From Azolla caroliniana (taxonomy: Eukaryota; Polypodiophyta), in contig JBHGNT010000008.1 of the NCBI GenBank assembly GCA_043228905.1, positions 6,200,001 through 6,264,000 of the forward strand: a stretch of 64,000 nucleotides of DNA, given 5' to 3'. Positions 22,574 to 33,493 of the stretch are shown here, one piece after another (the stretch's first letter is position 1; each line of letters opens with the position of its first letter). A program made the translations under genes and the position numbers. Below the pieces are notes generated by a model. The model searched no databases, had not been told where the DNA came from, and was given only the letters and a program-made list of their open reading frames with translations.

Positions 22574-23731
22574 ATGGCTATTGTTAGCGCCTAAGAATAT
22601 CAATCCGTTTTCTCCGAGTTACAGTGCGTAAAAGAAAAGTTTGTTGCCCTGGAACAAGAAAACCAACGGCTGATAGGGGATCTGCAACAAATCGCTCTAG
22701 AAAAGCCACAAACGCAGCAACAACATGGGGAGTTAATGTTACGGGTGCAGCAACTCGAAGCGGCATTGCAACAACAAGGATCAAGTCCCCAAGGATTTCA
22801 TAAAGAGCCGAAGATTGGACTTCCTGTGAAATTTGATGGAACGTGATCACAATTCAGGGGATTCCTTAATCAGATACGATTAGTCCTCCAAATGCATCCT
22901 TCCCGATACCCCACTGATGCATCCCGAGTCGGTTTAATAGGCACGTTGCTTAGCGGCTTAGCCTTAGCATGGTTCGCTCCGCTTCTAGAAAAACAATCGC
23001 CCTTGCTTAATAACTTTGAAGATTTTATTAGTGAGTTCAAAGCCTGCTTTGGAGACATCGACAACATCAGGACGGCGATCAACAAGATCCGGCAATTGCG
23101 TCAAGGCGATCGTCCAGCCTCTGCCTATGCGGCAGATTTCCGCCTACTTGCTTCCGACATACCCTGGGATGATCAAGCACTAATGGAGCAGTTTCGCTAT
23201 GGCCTGCGAAATGATGTCAAAGATCTACTTCTAACCTTCCCTGAAGAACCAAAGTCTCTTACGGAGGCAATCAGTCGAGCGGTCCGATGTGACAACCGCC
23301 TCTTCGAACGGCATTCGGAACGACAATTACAGATACCACGCGCTAGGCCGGAGCCCACTTACGCCGCAGTCGCGGCTAGACCATTTGCATGAGACATTCC
23401 TCAAGCAAATACTTCGACACCGATGGAGATCGATACCATGCATCGACGCGGCCCGTTATCGGAAGAAGAAAAGCAACAGCGACGTGCAAATCAATTATGT
23501 CTTTATTGTGGTGGACCAGGGCATATCGCAATCAATTGTCCCCATAGGCCAAGAAGACAGGTAAATCAAATTGTAGCCTGTACTAAACCCGAGTCAATTC
23601 TTCCCTTAGGAGTGTCTGATAGTATTAATAGTACTAATAGAGTGTTTGATAGTATTCATAGTACTAATAGCCCAAGTATCTCAAATAAATTTGAAATCCT
23701 TAGTCAATTAGATGAAGAGTTAAACGATTGA
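22574..23731 (+). pseudogene. Gypsy2-I gag remnant
   Basis: ATG at 22574 (MAIVSA), then stop codons at 22592, 22844 and 23390, all in one frame. N-terminal coiled coil (FVALEQENQRLIGDLQQI), then a capsid-like core ASRVGLIGTLLSGLALAWF with FAPLLEKQSPLLNNFEDFI, FRYGLRNDVKDLLLTFP, and a zinc knuckle [14 protein letters not shown] near 23500. Copy II at 62923-63846 has the same protein with one stop. Confidence 0.9.
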
Positions 23732-24627
23732 GTCCAGCCAAAATAGGAGCCGTTTGGTTGGACAACAGCCCTAGATCTGTACAACCCATTAGTGGTTCCA
23801 TTCCTTCCAAGCAAGTTAGCAATGTGTTCCTAGCCCAAGTCATTGTTAGTACTAAAAGTACTCCCCCAGTACCCGTCCTAGCACTTTTAGATTCCGGAGC
23901 TAATTCCTGTTTCATGGATCGAAATTTTGCCCAAGCTTCTCAGATATCCTTAAGAAAACTTCCTTGTCCCGCATCTGTAGTAGTCATTGATGGTCGTCCC
24001 ATTGCTTCCGGGAATATTGTAGAAGAATTAGAACCCATTCAAGTTGTCCTAGGTAGTTTTGTGTGTGTAATATCATTTAATATAATTAGTAGTCCAGAGC
24101 ATCCCATTGTCCTAGGATTACCTTGGTTTGAATTACATAATCCAGCCATAGATTGGAGAACAAGAGAAGTCCGATATCGACCACCCCAAGAATCAACTCA
24201 CCAAGTTTCGACCATTTCACTCCATCAACTACGCGAAGAAGGACCCAAGGAGGCAATGTTCCTATTTGCAATATCAGTACATCCTTCCAGCACTATTAAG
24301 AAGGACTCCTCAGTACAACTTCCAGCAAAATATCATCCTTATGCCGATGTATTTGACAAGGTAAAAGCCGGTACCCTTCCTCATCACCGTCCCTATGATT
24401 GTCCCATCGATTTACAACCAGGAGCCGAGCCACCATGGGGACCAATTTACAACTTGTCACCCACCGAGTTAGAAGTCCTTCGAGCCTACATAGAGGAGAA
24501 CTTGGCAAGCGGGTTATTTGAGTTAGAAATCTCCGGCCGGTGCACCCATCTTCTTTGTCAAGAAGAAAGATGGCTCACTTCGTCTTGTCAAGTTTTTTAC
24601 CAAAATCGACCTATGAGGAGCGTATAA
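23728..24627 (+). pseudogene. Gypsy2-I protease and start of RT
   Basis: In a different frame from gag. Aspartic protease with LALLDSGANSCFMDRNFA near 23880 and a second strand VLGLPWFELHNPAIDW near 24110. It then enters RT: YADVFDKVKAGTLPHHRPYD, PIYNLSPTELEVLRAYIEEN. Near 24570 about 40 residues of RT are missing and the frame changes. Confidence 0.85.
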
Positions 24628-24631
24628 TCTC

Positions 24632-25801
24632 GTGCGGATCCGACCGGGAGATGAGTGGAAGACCGCCTTTCGCACGCGGTATGGGCATTTCGAGTATATT
24701 GTTATGCCGTTTGGCCTAACCAATGCACCCGCAGTCTTCCAACACATGGCAAATGATATATTCAGAGACCTCTTGGATATCTGTTTGATCATTTATCTGG
24801 ATGATCTGTTGATTTATTCGAAGACCCAGGAAGAGCACGATTCTCATGTACTATTAGTACTAAAGCGACTCCGCGAGAATGGTCTTTATGCCAAGCTAGA
24901 AAAATGTAGCTTTGACTGCAAGCAAGTGGAATTTCTAGGCTACGTCATCTCCTCAAAGGGCATCACCATGGATCCAGCTAAAATCCAAAGTGTACTCGAT
25001 TGGCAAATTCCACGGTCGGTACGAGATGTACAATGTTTTCTAGGTTTTGCTAACTTCTACCGTAAGTTTATACAGGATTATTCGAAGATTATTTTACCTC
25101 TCACACAACTTACGAAGAAGGGCCAAGCATTTCTTTGGTCCATAGAAGCAGATATGGCTTTTCGGCATCTTAAGAAAGCCTTTACATCAGCACCGATTCT
25201 AGCTCATGTGGATACAAGCAAACCATTCATCATGGAGGCCGACGCATCAGATTTCACCCTCGGTAGCATCCTTTCTCAACAAGGCGATAAAGAAGAGTTG
25301 CATCCGGTGGCTTTCCATTCGCGCAAATTCGATGTCGCAGAAATCAACTACGAAATACATGACAAGGAGTTATTAGCCATCGTGGATTCATTTGTACAAT
25401 GGCGGCATTTCTTGGAGGGCTCTCCACATCAGGTCATTGTCTTTAGCGATCATAAAAATCTTGCTTATTTTCAGAACGCTCGTGTACTAAATCGACGGCA
25501 AGCTCGGTGGGCGCAATTCCTCACGCGTTTCGACTTCAAAATCACATATCGACCGGGGAAGCAGCAAGGAAAAGCAGATGCACTATCACGGCGTTCATAT
25601 CTTGCACCTCGTCCTGGTGACACAACATTTGATAATCAAAAGCAAGTAATCTTGGGACCAACTCGATTGCACACGACGCGGATTTTTCACACCCCGATGG
25701 ATTCACGGATTACCGATGACATACGTGCAACCTTGAAGACGGATAGTTTTGCTCAAGACATCCTGGCGCACATTGATACTTCCCGGGCATCCTGTTCTTA
25801 G
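24632..25801 (+). pseudogene. Gypsy2-I RT and RNase H
   Basis: RT with EYIVMPFGLTNAPAVFQ and the catalytic YLDD in LIIYLDDLLIYSKT; thumb FLGFANFYRKFIQDYSKI; RNase H with MEADASDFTLGSILSQ, HDKELLAIVDSFVQWRHFLE and RPGKQQGKADALSRRSY. The active-site residues are present, but the fingers region is partly deleted, so the enzyme is not functional. Ends in a stop at 25799. Confidence 0.9.
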
Positions 25802-25849
25802 TCTCAACAACTAGGTATTGACTACCAACAATTCGAATATCATGATGGT

Positions 25850-26659
25850 TTGTTATTCTTTAAAAAGCGCGTATATGTCCCCGATTGCTCCTGTCGCCTT
25901 CAAATCGTCCAACATTGTCATGACACCCATACGGCGGGACATTTCGGTAGTACTAAGACGTTGGAGCTAGTGCAGCGATCTTTTTGGTGGCCCCACATGC
26001 GCCGTTTTGTCGACGACTACGTTCAGACCTGTGATGCTTGCTGCCGAGCAAAGATGCCACGACACCATCCATATGGCTTGTTGGAACCTTTACCGATTCC
26101 AAGTAAGCCATGGCAGTCTATTTGTCTTGATTTTATCATAGATCTGCCGGTCTCGAAGGGGTTCGATGCTATCCTAACCGTCATCGATCGATATACGAAG
26201 ATGGCACATTTTTTGCCATGTACTAAAGCCATCACTAGCGAGGAAACCGTCGTTCTTGTTATGCGTGAGGTATTTCGGCATCATGGCCTCCCAGACAGTA
26301 TTATCAGTGACCAAGGCCCGCAATTTGTCTCCAAACTTTGGCAGCATCTCTTCAAGATGCTCAAGGTCTCCTGCAACCGCTCCTCTGGCTACCATCCTCA
26401 GACCGACGGACAGGTGGAACTAACAAACCAAACGTTGGAGCAATATCTCCGGTGTTTCCTGAGTTATCAACAGGACGATTGGGCCGAGATTCTCCACTTT
26501 GCGGAGTTTGCGTATAATAATGCTATTCACTCCTCGGCTCGGGTCTCCCCATTTTTCGCTTATACCGGTTTCCATCCTCGCTGGTCGGTGATCGACACTC
26601 CAGAGCTACCTACCAACCCTCGTGCCGAGGATCATTTGGAGAGGCTACGCAAGATCTAG
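25850..26659 (+). pseudogene. Gypsy2-I integrase
   Basis: Zinc-binding HDTHTAGHFGSTKT with CDACCRAK; catalytic core with LDFIIDLPVSKGFDAILTVI, IISDQGPQFVSKLWQ and HPQTDGQVELTNQTLEQYL, giving the D, D and E residues. Same frame as the RT and tail, separated by stops at 25799 and 26657. Confidence 0.9.
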
Positions 26660-27181
26660 ATGGATCTCTCTACTCATCTTCGTCATGCTCAACACACACA
26701 GAAGACTTATGTGGATCGTCATCAGATTCCCTCCTCTTTTGCCATAGGAGATCGAGTATGGCTCTTACGTCGTCACATCAAGACTACTCGACCGTGCGAC
26801 AAGTTGGATTATCGACGACTCGGTCCTTTCCGTATTACGGGGAAGATTAATGATGTCACCTTCTGCCGTGATCTCCCTCCGCAGCTTTAGATACATCCGG
26901 TTTTCCATTGTTCTCTTCTTGAACCTTATAAAGCAAACACCATTCCCGATCGTGTGACACCACCGCAGCCCCCGCTGGAGTTGGACGCCGGCCCGGAGTA
27001 TGAAGTTGCTGCCATCCTCGATTCCAAACTTGTTTGCAACAAACTTTATTATTTGGTCAATTGGCTCGGTTATAGTCCGAGCGAACGTACTTGGGAACTC
27101 GTCGAGCATGTTGCCAATGCACAAGATCTTCTTGCTGATGATTTCCACCGAAAGTATCCGGACAAACCCGGTCCGCAATGA
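26660..27181 (+). pseudogene. Gypsy2-I integrase tail with chromodomain
   Basis: GPY/F-type part (LDYRRLGPFRITGKIND), a stop at 26888, then a chromodomain: EYEVAAILDSKLVCNKLYY, LVNWLGYSPSERTWELVEHV, followed by a short basic end. Chromodomains guide insertion toward histone-marked chromatin in chromoviruses. Confidence 0.9.
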
Positions 27182-27222
27182 GCGCCGACTCGTTCCACTC
27201 GTCGTCTATAAGGGGGAGATAG

Positions 27223-27650
27223 TGTCATGATATGGCAAGACTCGAACCCATGACCTTATGCTACATGGGTTGAGCTCTTACCATTAGACTATGAATTGTA
27301 TTTTGTAGGATATTATTTTCATTTATGCTTTATCATAGAAAATTGATGTATATTCCAGATCTCTCTAGAACATTCTAGAAGCTTCAGGATTATTCCTAAA
27401 AACACTATAAAAGGAGGCACAAGGCATTGTTTTGAACCAAATTGGTTCAACACCAGTCTTAAGCCTCTTAGCCGATTTGTACTTATCTTTCATATAATAT
27501 AAGAGCTGCTGTCATCATCCTATTTCTCTCTCTCTCTCCTCTTCTCACTTCCTCTCTCTCGGGAATCTTACGTAGTCCCTTCCTCTTAGTACTAATAGTA
27601 CTACTCTTCTTAGTACTAATTCCATCTCTGCTTTAGTACTATTCCTGACA
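27223..27650 (+). repeat. Gypsy2-I 3' LTR
   Basis: Matches the left copy end to end. Preceded by the polypurine tract AAGGGGGAGATAG (27210-27222). Heat-shock element at 27368-27385, TATAAAAG at 27406. Confidence 0.95.
27368..27385 (+). promoter_or_regulatory. Heat-shock element in Gypsy2-I 3' LTR
   Basis: Same four-unit array, 20 bp upstream of TATAAAAG at 27406. Confidence 0.7.
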
Positions 27651-28300
27651 GGGGAAAGGAAAAAAATTTCCGGCATTCAAACTCACTTCGGACATCGAGC
27701 AATGAACAGACTTAAAAAAGGTGTTCGAGGAGAGAATCCTCGATAGCTGGGTAAATTTTTCGCTTTGGGAATTACTCGGAATAGCGAAGGAGTTCCACGA
27801 TCTTCTTGTGGATCTCGTGAAGAGAAAAAGACAAAATACGGAGGAAAATGCTCCAAGGGTGAATGCAAATACCGTTCTAATGAATGACACCGAAGTGGAG
27901 GATGAAATTCCGAACTCCCACTACACAAGGCCACATTGGGCACGCGCAACTATGGAGACTCTGGTCCGAATCGGAAAAATCAAGGAGCCTGCACTAGCAT
28001 TGATAGATCACGGATCAAAGATCAATTTGATGTCCAAGGAGTTCTACCGAAAGGGGAAGTGGCCTATTAACACTAGTCATGGATAGAAGATCCGGGCAAC
28101 CACTAAAACAACAAAAGATTTATTTGCGGCTTGTCCGGATGTGATGGTGAAGATCAGAGATGTGGAGATTGACCAAAATTTCTTTGTGCAAGATGAGGTC
28201 TCACAGTCCGTGATCCTCAGACAAAACTTTATCACGACTTCATGGATGGAGACAAAGGTGCTCGATAGTGGAACGGCTTTTGCATGAATTCGGAGCCAAA
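27651..28300 (+). pseudogene. Gypsy1 linker and protease remnant
   Basis: Resumes after Gypsy2 with GKKFPAFKLTSDIEQ, then FEERILDSWVNFSLWELLGI. An aspartic protease-like region follows near 28000: ALALIDHGSKINLMSKEFY (DHGS where DTGA/DSGS is usual), then VMVKIRDVEIDQNFFVQDE. Frame changes at about 27720 and 28086. Confidence 0.6.
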
Positions 28301-28803
28301 ATGGAGGGAAAACCATCCAATTCCTAACCGTGCCATCAAATCACGAAAGGAACAAGAGAGATCTCTTGTCCCAAACAAAAATGGATTTTTAAAGCAAACT
28401 GTTGTAGAGTGGGGAAGTGATAGTCTGAGAAGCCCTGATACCCCACACAGGAAGAAACCTCTCGGAGCAAAATAAGTACGAATCGGTTCGGATGGGGCAT
28501 CTACATACACGGCCGTAACCGGAGTAATGAAGAAAGAATTCCGAAAGGTGCAAGATGAGTTACAGTCTGCATCAATAATAAAAGAAGACGAAGAAATCGT
28601 GGGAGTAGTCGAAGAAGTGTTCTATGGGAGCACGCTACAACGGCTTGAAGAAACTTCACAGATGAGACCCGGAAGAAACTTCGGATCGGTGGAGGTGGGT
28701 TCCTTTCACAAAACGAAGAAGAACAGTTTTGTGAGATGTTGGAGCAGCATGGAAGAGCGTTTGCATTCACATCGAAAGAGATAGGGTGTGCTGACCCGAG
28801 CCG

Positions 28804-29900
28804 ATGGTGATCTTCACGATTGATCATGTGCCGTGGAACCTAAAGCCAATTCCGGTGCCACGGGCGCATATTCCAAAAATCATTGACTTGCTCAAGGAGA
28901 AGGTGGTGATGGGGATTCTAGAGCCATCAAACGCTCCGTACTCAAATCGATGGTTTACGATTCCGAAGAAGAATGGGTCACTCTGATTTATTCAAGATTT
29001 GCAACCGGTGAACAAGGTCACGATCCTAGATGACATTCCGATAAAAGGATGTGTGGTGGAAGAAAAAGATGAGACTATGGATGATCGGGGATGCCGAAAG
29101 TTCGTAGTCAACCATATTCGTGATTGCGAGAAAGTGTTACGGAAGTTAGAAGATGTGCACCTAACGCTCTTCGAGAGAAGTTGGCATTCAAACAAGAAGA
29201 AATATTGGTAGTCAGACATCTATGTGGACCCTACGGCTGAAGACCGTTGCCGGTCAAGATCGATGCGATTCAAGTTATGAAAGAAATATGCATGTCACAA
29301 TCCGAAGGCTGTAGATTTCTTGGGGCATGTGCATTCTATCACATATGGATTCCACACTATGCACACATTGCGGACCCACTCTATCACTTGTTGCAGAAGG
29401 GGAAGAAGTTCGAATGGAGACCGGAACATACCAAAGCCGTGAAGAAGCTCAAGAAATCACTACAGAGGGTAGAAGCACTTAGGAAGCTGAACTATGACCG
29501 ACCGATTATAGTAACGGTTGATACAAGCCCAACTGGGATCGAATGGGTCATCAATCAAGCCGATTCGGATGGTTCATGATATCCGATCCAATTCGGAGCA
29601 AAGGTTCTCAATGAAAGGCAACGCGGATATGCACAAGTTAAAAGAGAATTATGGGCAGTCGTGTCAGTGATAAAATCAGATCGAGATTACTTGATTGGAG
29701 CCGAAGTGGTGATTGAAACAGATTGTCTTCCGATACTTGGGATGATACGGTGTTGCACGATACCAGATGTGGCTATGCTAAGATGGATTGCATATGTAAA
29801 GTCACTCAATCCGGAGATACGACACATCTCTGAAAAAGACAACGCGGTAGTGGATATGCTATCAAGGGCACGGTTCGGAGACGACATAGCCGAATTCGAT
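28804..29900 (+). pseudogene. Gypsy1 RT (core deleted) and RNase H remnant
   Basis: RT N-terminal part: IIDLLKEKVVMGILEPSNAP and RWFTIPKKNGSL, then a stop and FIQDLQPVNKVTI. The palm with the catalytic xxDD motif is missing. The connection and RNase H follow: CRFLGACAFYHIWIPHYAHI, IVTVDTSPTGIEWVINQ, KVLNERQRGYAQVKRELWAV and HISEKDNAVVDMLSRARF. Multiple frames. Confidence 0.75.
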
Positions 29901-30149
29901 AATGAAGAAATTTCCAAAAACTACTTTACTTCGGAGCACATATGCCGAGTGAACGTAATCCGAGAATTCCGGGAAGAAGAATATGAGGGAGAAAGCTTGT
30001 TGATCGGGAAAGTGCTACAAGAAATCGAGGAATCATCGGACAATAAAGAAAAGGGAGTTGTGATCCGAAGTAAGAAGTGGCAAGTCCAGAAGTTTTTCTT
30101 GAACAATGGATTAATCTGGAGGGAGCCGAAAAGACCGAATGGTATACCA

Positions 30150-31469
30150 CTACGGGTAGTCGGAACAAAAGAGCAACAAAACCGGATAATGTCCGAATTT
30201 CACGAATCCGATTGGGCTGGACATCGGGGAACATGGGCAACATTTGCGCAGATCAAACAAAAATATTGGTGGAAGAATATGTACAAAGATGTAGCGGAGT
30301 TCACAGAAAGCTGTGAGAAATGTCAAATCTACTCCGGAGTTCGACACCGAGATGAATTACATCCGACATTATCAACCGACAATCAACTTCAAATGGATGG
30401 TCGACATTGTGGCCATGCCAACCGGGATCAGACAAAAGAAGTACTTGGTGTTAGCCTGGGAAGATCTAACAAACCAAGTAGAAGGACGGGCACTACGGAG
30501 GAAAACATGTTCCGCGGTATGCCAATTTCTCTTGGTAGAAGTGTTCTGCAGGTACAAGTGCGTCAGACAAGTAATTGCGAATCAAGGAGAACTTGACACT
30601 AATAAAGCTAGGGAATTCTTTGTCAGACATGGAGTACGGTTAACACTAACCACGACATACAATCTGGAAGCCAACGGGAAGGTCGAACAAGGACATAGTC
30701 CAATCGTCAAAGCACTTGCAAAAGCATGCGACGGAAGGGTGAAGGATTGGCCGCAGATGCTTCCGAATGCACAATGTGGGCGGATCGCACGACGCATAGT
30801 TCCGTGACCGGTTATATGCTAGCCGAACTTATGAACGGACAAGCACTGGTAATGCCGATGGAAACCGCGATTACAACATGGATAGTGCTATCGTGGAAGG
30901 AAGAAATGAGCCGGGAAGATCTACTAGCGGTCCGGATACGACAACTAGAGGGAAGACTAGAAGACATAGTGGAAGCAACACGTTGACTACAGGAAGCGCG
31001 ATTCTGGAACAAAGGTCGATTTGACACAAAGCATCGACTACGACCACAAAAGATTGAAGGAGATTGGGTGATCATCTATGACAGTAGTTTGGATCATCAA
31101 CATACAACGATACAGAAGTTTGCTAAAAGGTGGTTCGGGCCATACAAGGTTCGGAAAGTTTCCGACAACGGAACTTACCGACTATGTGAGTTGGATGGAA
31201 CAGTACTACGGGTGCCTATAGTGGGGAAACATGTGAAGATTTTCAAGAAGCGGATTGACGACGAACCTTATGTAATCTTAGAGAGGACTGACAACGAGGA
31301 GAAATCGGACAAAGATAGCGGTGATGCGGAAAGCGAAGAAAGTGGACTACAATTGATAATCGACATAAGGGGAGAATTGAGAGTGCTACGGATGAAGGTG
31401 AATAACAAGCATCGGGAACTTCGGCACATATCAGAGGATGTGCGGGTTCGGAGGGGGCGAGTGTCGTAG
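30150..31469 (+). pseudogene. Gypsy1 integrase remnant
   Basis: Zinc-binding part with HESDWAGHRGTWATF, CEKCQIYSGVRHRDE; core with WMVDIVAMPTGIRQKKYLVL, IANQGELDTNKAREF and YNLEANGKVEQGHSPIVKA, giving candidate D, D and E residues, although the usual SDQG context is altered. Ends with a GPY/F-like module WFGPYKVRKVSDNGTYRL and an acidic tail. It is divergent from the Gypsy2 and Gypsy3 integrases here. Confidence 0.7.
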
Positions 31470-31810
31470 TGTAATTCGCACACTACATGAAATGTGTTAA
31501 AAATATATCCGATTGTAGTACGCATAAATAAATAAAAGAAAATATTTAAAATATTGTTACATATCCGTAGGCGAATAACAAGCATCGGGAACTTTGGCAC
31601 ATACCGGAGGATGTGCGGGTTCGGAGGGGGCGAGTGTTGTAGTGTAATTCGCACACTACGTGAAATATGTTAAAAATATATCCGATTGTAGTACGCATAA
31701 ATAAATAAAAGAAAATATTAAAAATATTGTTACATATCCGTAGGCGAATAACAAGCATCGGGAACTTCGGCACATACTGGAGGATGTGCGAGTTCGGAGG
31801 GGGCGAGTGT
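31400..31810 (+). repeat. 173-bp tandem repeat of the PPT-LTR junction
   Basis: The same junction (GAATAACAAGCATCGGGAAC, then GGAGGGGGCGAG and TGTCGTAGTGTAATTC) starts at 31400, 31573 and 31746. The last copy leads into the full 3' LTR. Each unit holds the end of the coding region, the polypurine tract and about 100 bp of the LTR. Confidence 0.9.
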
Positions 31811-32452
31811 CGTAGTGTAATTCGTACACTACGTGAAATATGTTAAAAATATATCCGATTGTAGTACGCATAAATAAATAAAAGAATATTAAAAATATTG
31901 TTACATGCATAGGGCAAGATTCAAATCCTGTACCTCCATGTTAACGATTTTAACCCTTACCACTGTACTAGCATATTATGAGTTTTAATATTATACTAAA
32001 CTTTATCCCATGTAAATATTCTAGATAAGCATGATAGAAAAAGTTATTCATGCATACACACTCGAGTTAAAAGAAAAGATGTGATAGATAGCTAATCATG
32101 CACATGTAGTGTGCATGAAAACTAAAGTTACAAAAAGCATGATTCTTGCATGTGATAAACTTAGACTCTTCCATCACTATATAAGGAAGAGAGAAAGATG
32201 TATATGGTTGTTGATTTTTTATAAGGGTTGATTAATACAAAATATTCGTGGGATTCACGAATTTGCCATCTAATTCTCTCTTACAATCGAAGTATCAATT
32301 AATACACTATACTCGTGGGATTCACAAGTTTCATATCTCCATCTTGCAATCTTTGCTTAACTAACATTATCTCATATTCTTCTTTCTCCTAGTCCAAAAT
32401 CCCAGCGGTTCCCACCCGACTCACGCAAACGATCCGGCGCTGAAAGGCACGA
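31808..32452 (+). repeat. Gypsy1 3' LTR
   Basis: Matches the left LTR, with one instead of two copies of the 48-bp unit. TATA box CTATATAAGG at 32177-32186. It is preceded by two extra copies of its own first part (see the 173-bp repeat). Confidence 0.8.
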
Positions 32453-32675
32453 CAACGTATAGGATCAGATAAATCCTAGAATCGTCGGCTAGTTGCTGAA
32501 TGTACATACATGGGTCAGAGTCAAATTGGCGGTATACAAGTTTCTTGATGTAGGAGTCAAACTTCTGGTACCATATCCTCAACGCTTGTTTCAAGCTATA
32601 TAGACTTTTCTTTAACCGACATATGAGGTGACAGTCCTCCCCCGTCACCGTGAAGCCTGCTGGTTGAGACATATA
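32453..32675 (-). pseudogene. Copia H RT 5' half
   Basis: Contains [20 protein letters not shown] and ends in LILYV, the residues just before the catalytic DD that are found on the other side of Gypsy1 at about 20030. The reading frame is simply divided by the insertion. Confidence 0.85.
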
Positions 32676-32799
32676 GATGTGGATTTGTATACTTTACAAC
32701 ATTAGGTTATTGCTTATATACTAAGCCTCAACTATGTGGACGAGTTCACACTAGGACAGATACAAATTGGAAGGAGTCGATCTTTTATGCCAACAAAAT
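32676..32799 (-). repeat. Copia H 5' LTR fragment
   Basis: GATGTGGATTTGTATAC to TATGCCAACA matches 18759-18875 with a few differences. The proximal part of this LTR is missing and RT sequence abuts it directly, so an internal deletion has removed LTR start, primer site, gag, PR and IN. Confidence 0.8.
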
Positions 32800-33049
32800 C
32801 TACTTGGAAAGAGTTTGAGAATGTCCAAAAACATTTTCTTACAAAGTTCCTGGAAGTTAAGAAACAAATGCCATACACCCTCTTCCTTGAGACAGGATCC
32901 TTCCCATTGAGATCAGGGCCATGGAAAGGGTTGTCGAATACATGCTTAAGGTCCAAAAAAAGTCTCTCACATCAAAGTTTTAGAATTGCAGAGCAAGCAA
33001 GGAAAAAGATCCAAAAGACGCATAAAAGCAAAATTTTGTGTTCTAGTTG
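32800..33049. other. Unassigned spacer between Copia H and Copia D
   Basis: No recognised domain or repeat. May be host sequence or an element fragment. Confidence 0.4.
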
Positions 33050-33493
33050 TGTTGAGCGAACAAGCTCAACCGGATTTGGATTGGCTGAATAACCCAGATC
33101 CGAATCGGAGTTCGGATCAAAGAACCGGATTGGTGTCCGAAACCAGGAGCCGGATCATAATCCGGATCAATATAAACTAGTAGGCCGTTTGAGGCCTACG
33201 AATCTAGCCTAGTACGTAAGCATATGGGAGTCTGTGTTAGTCCCTCGTATGAGCATTGAAGTACATGTCAATACTTCGGTCAGACCTTTGAAGGACTTGT
33301 ATAAAAAGTGTTCTATAGGACATCGTATGTATAGAATATTATTATTTTGAATTGAGTTTACTGTTCTTCTCTCTATGCCTTTCCCGCGTACTCTCTGTGT
33401 GTGACTAAGCTTTCCATTAAACCTGTGCATATTCTCTGTTGCTATACAGTGAAGCCTGTTTCATTTACAAGCTTCCACACGCTACTTTTCACA
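33050..33493 (+). repeat. Copia D 5' LTR
   Basis: Starts TGTTGAGCGAACAAGCTCAA, the same end as Copia B read in the opposite direction, and ends TTTTCACA. TATA-like TATAAAAAG near 33300. The primer site TGGTATTAGAG follows at 33494. Confidence 0.85.

Larger units (their letters stand above)
22078..27650 (+). mobile_element. Gypsy2 copy I, chromovirus inserted in Gypsy1
   Basis: LTRs at 22078-22503 and 27223-27650. gag, protease, RT, RNase H, integrase and a C-terminal chromodomain identify a chromovirus. Flanks GGGAG (22073-22077) and GGGGA (27651-27655) are an imperfect target duplication. Broken by stops, a frame change at protease and a deletion in RT. Confidence 0.95.
20037..32452 (+). 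mobile_element. Gypsy1, Ty3/Gypsy element inserted in Copia H RT
   Basis: LTRs at 20037-20733 and 31808-32452. The interrupted Copia H codons give the expected target CCACG; the flanks now read CCAAG (20032-20036) and CAACG (32453-32457), one change in each. Order on the plus strand is gag, PR, RT, RNase H, IN, with Gypsy2 inserted between gag and PR. Strongly decayed. Confidence 0.85.
18597..32799 (-). mobile_element. Copia H, split by Gypsy1
   Basis: A third Copia family. Its left part is 18597-20036 (3' LTR, RNase H, second half of RT); its right part is 32453-32799 (a piece of RT joined to the distal part of the 5' LTR). Gypsy1 occupies the gap. The gag-PR-IN half has been deleted between RT and the right LTR. 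No matching TSD was found. Confidence 0.8.
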
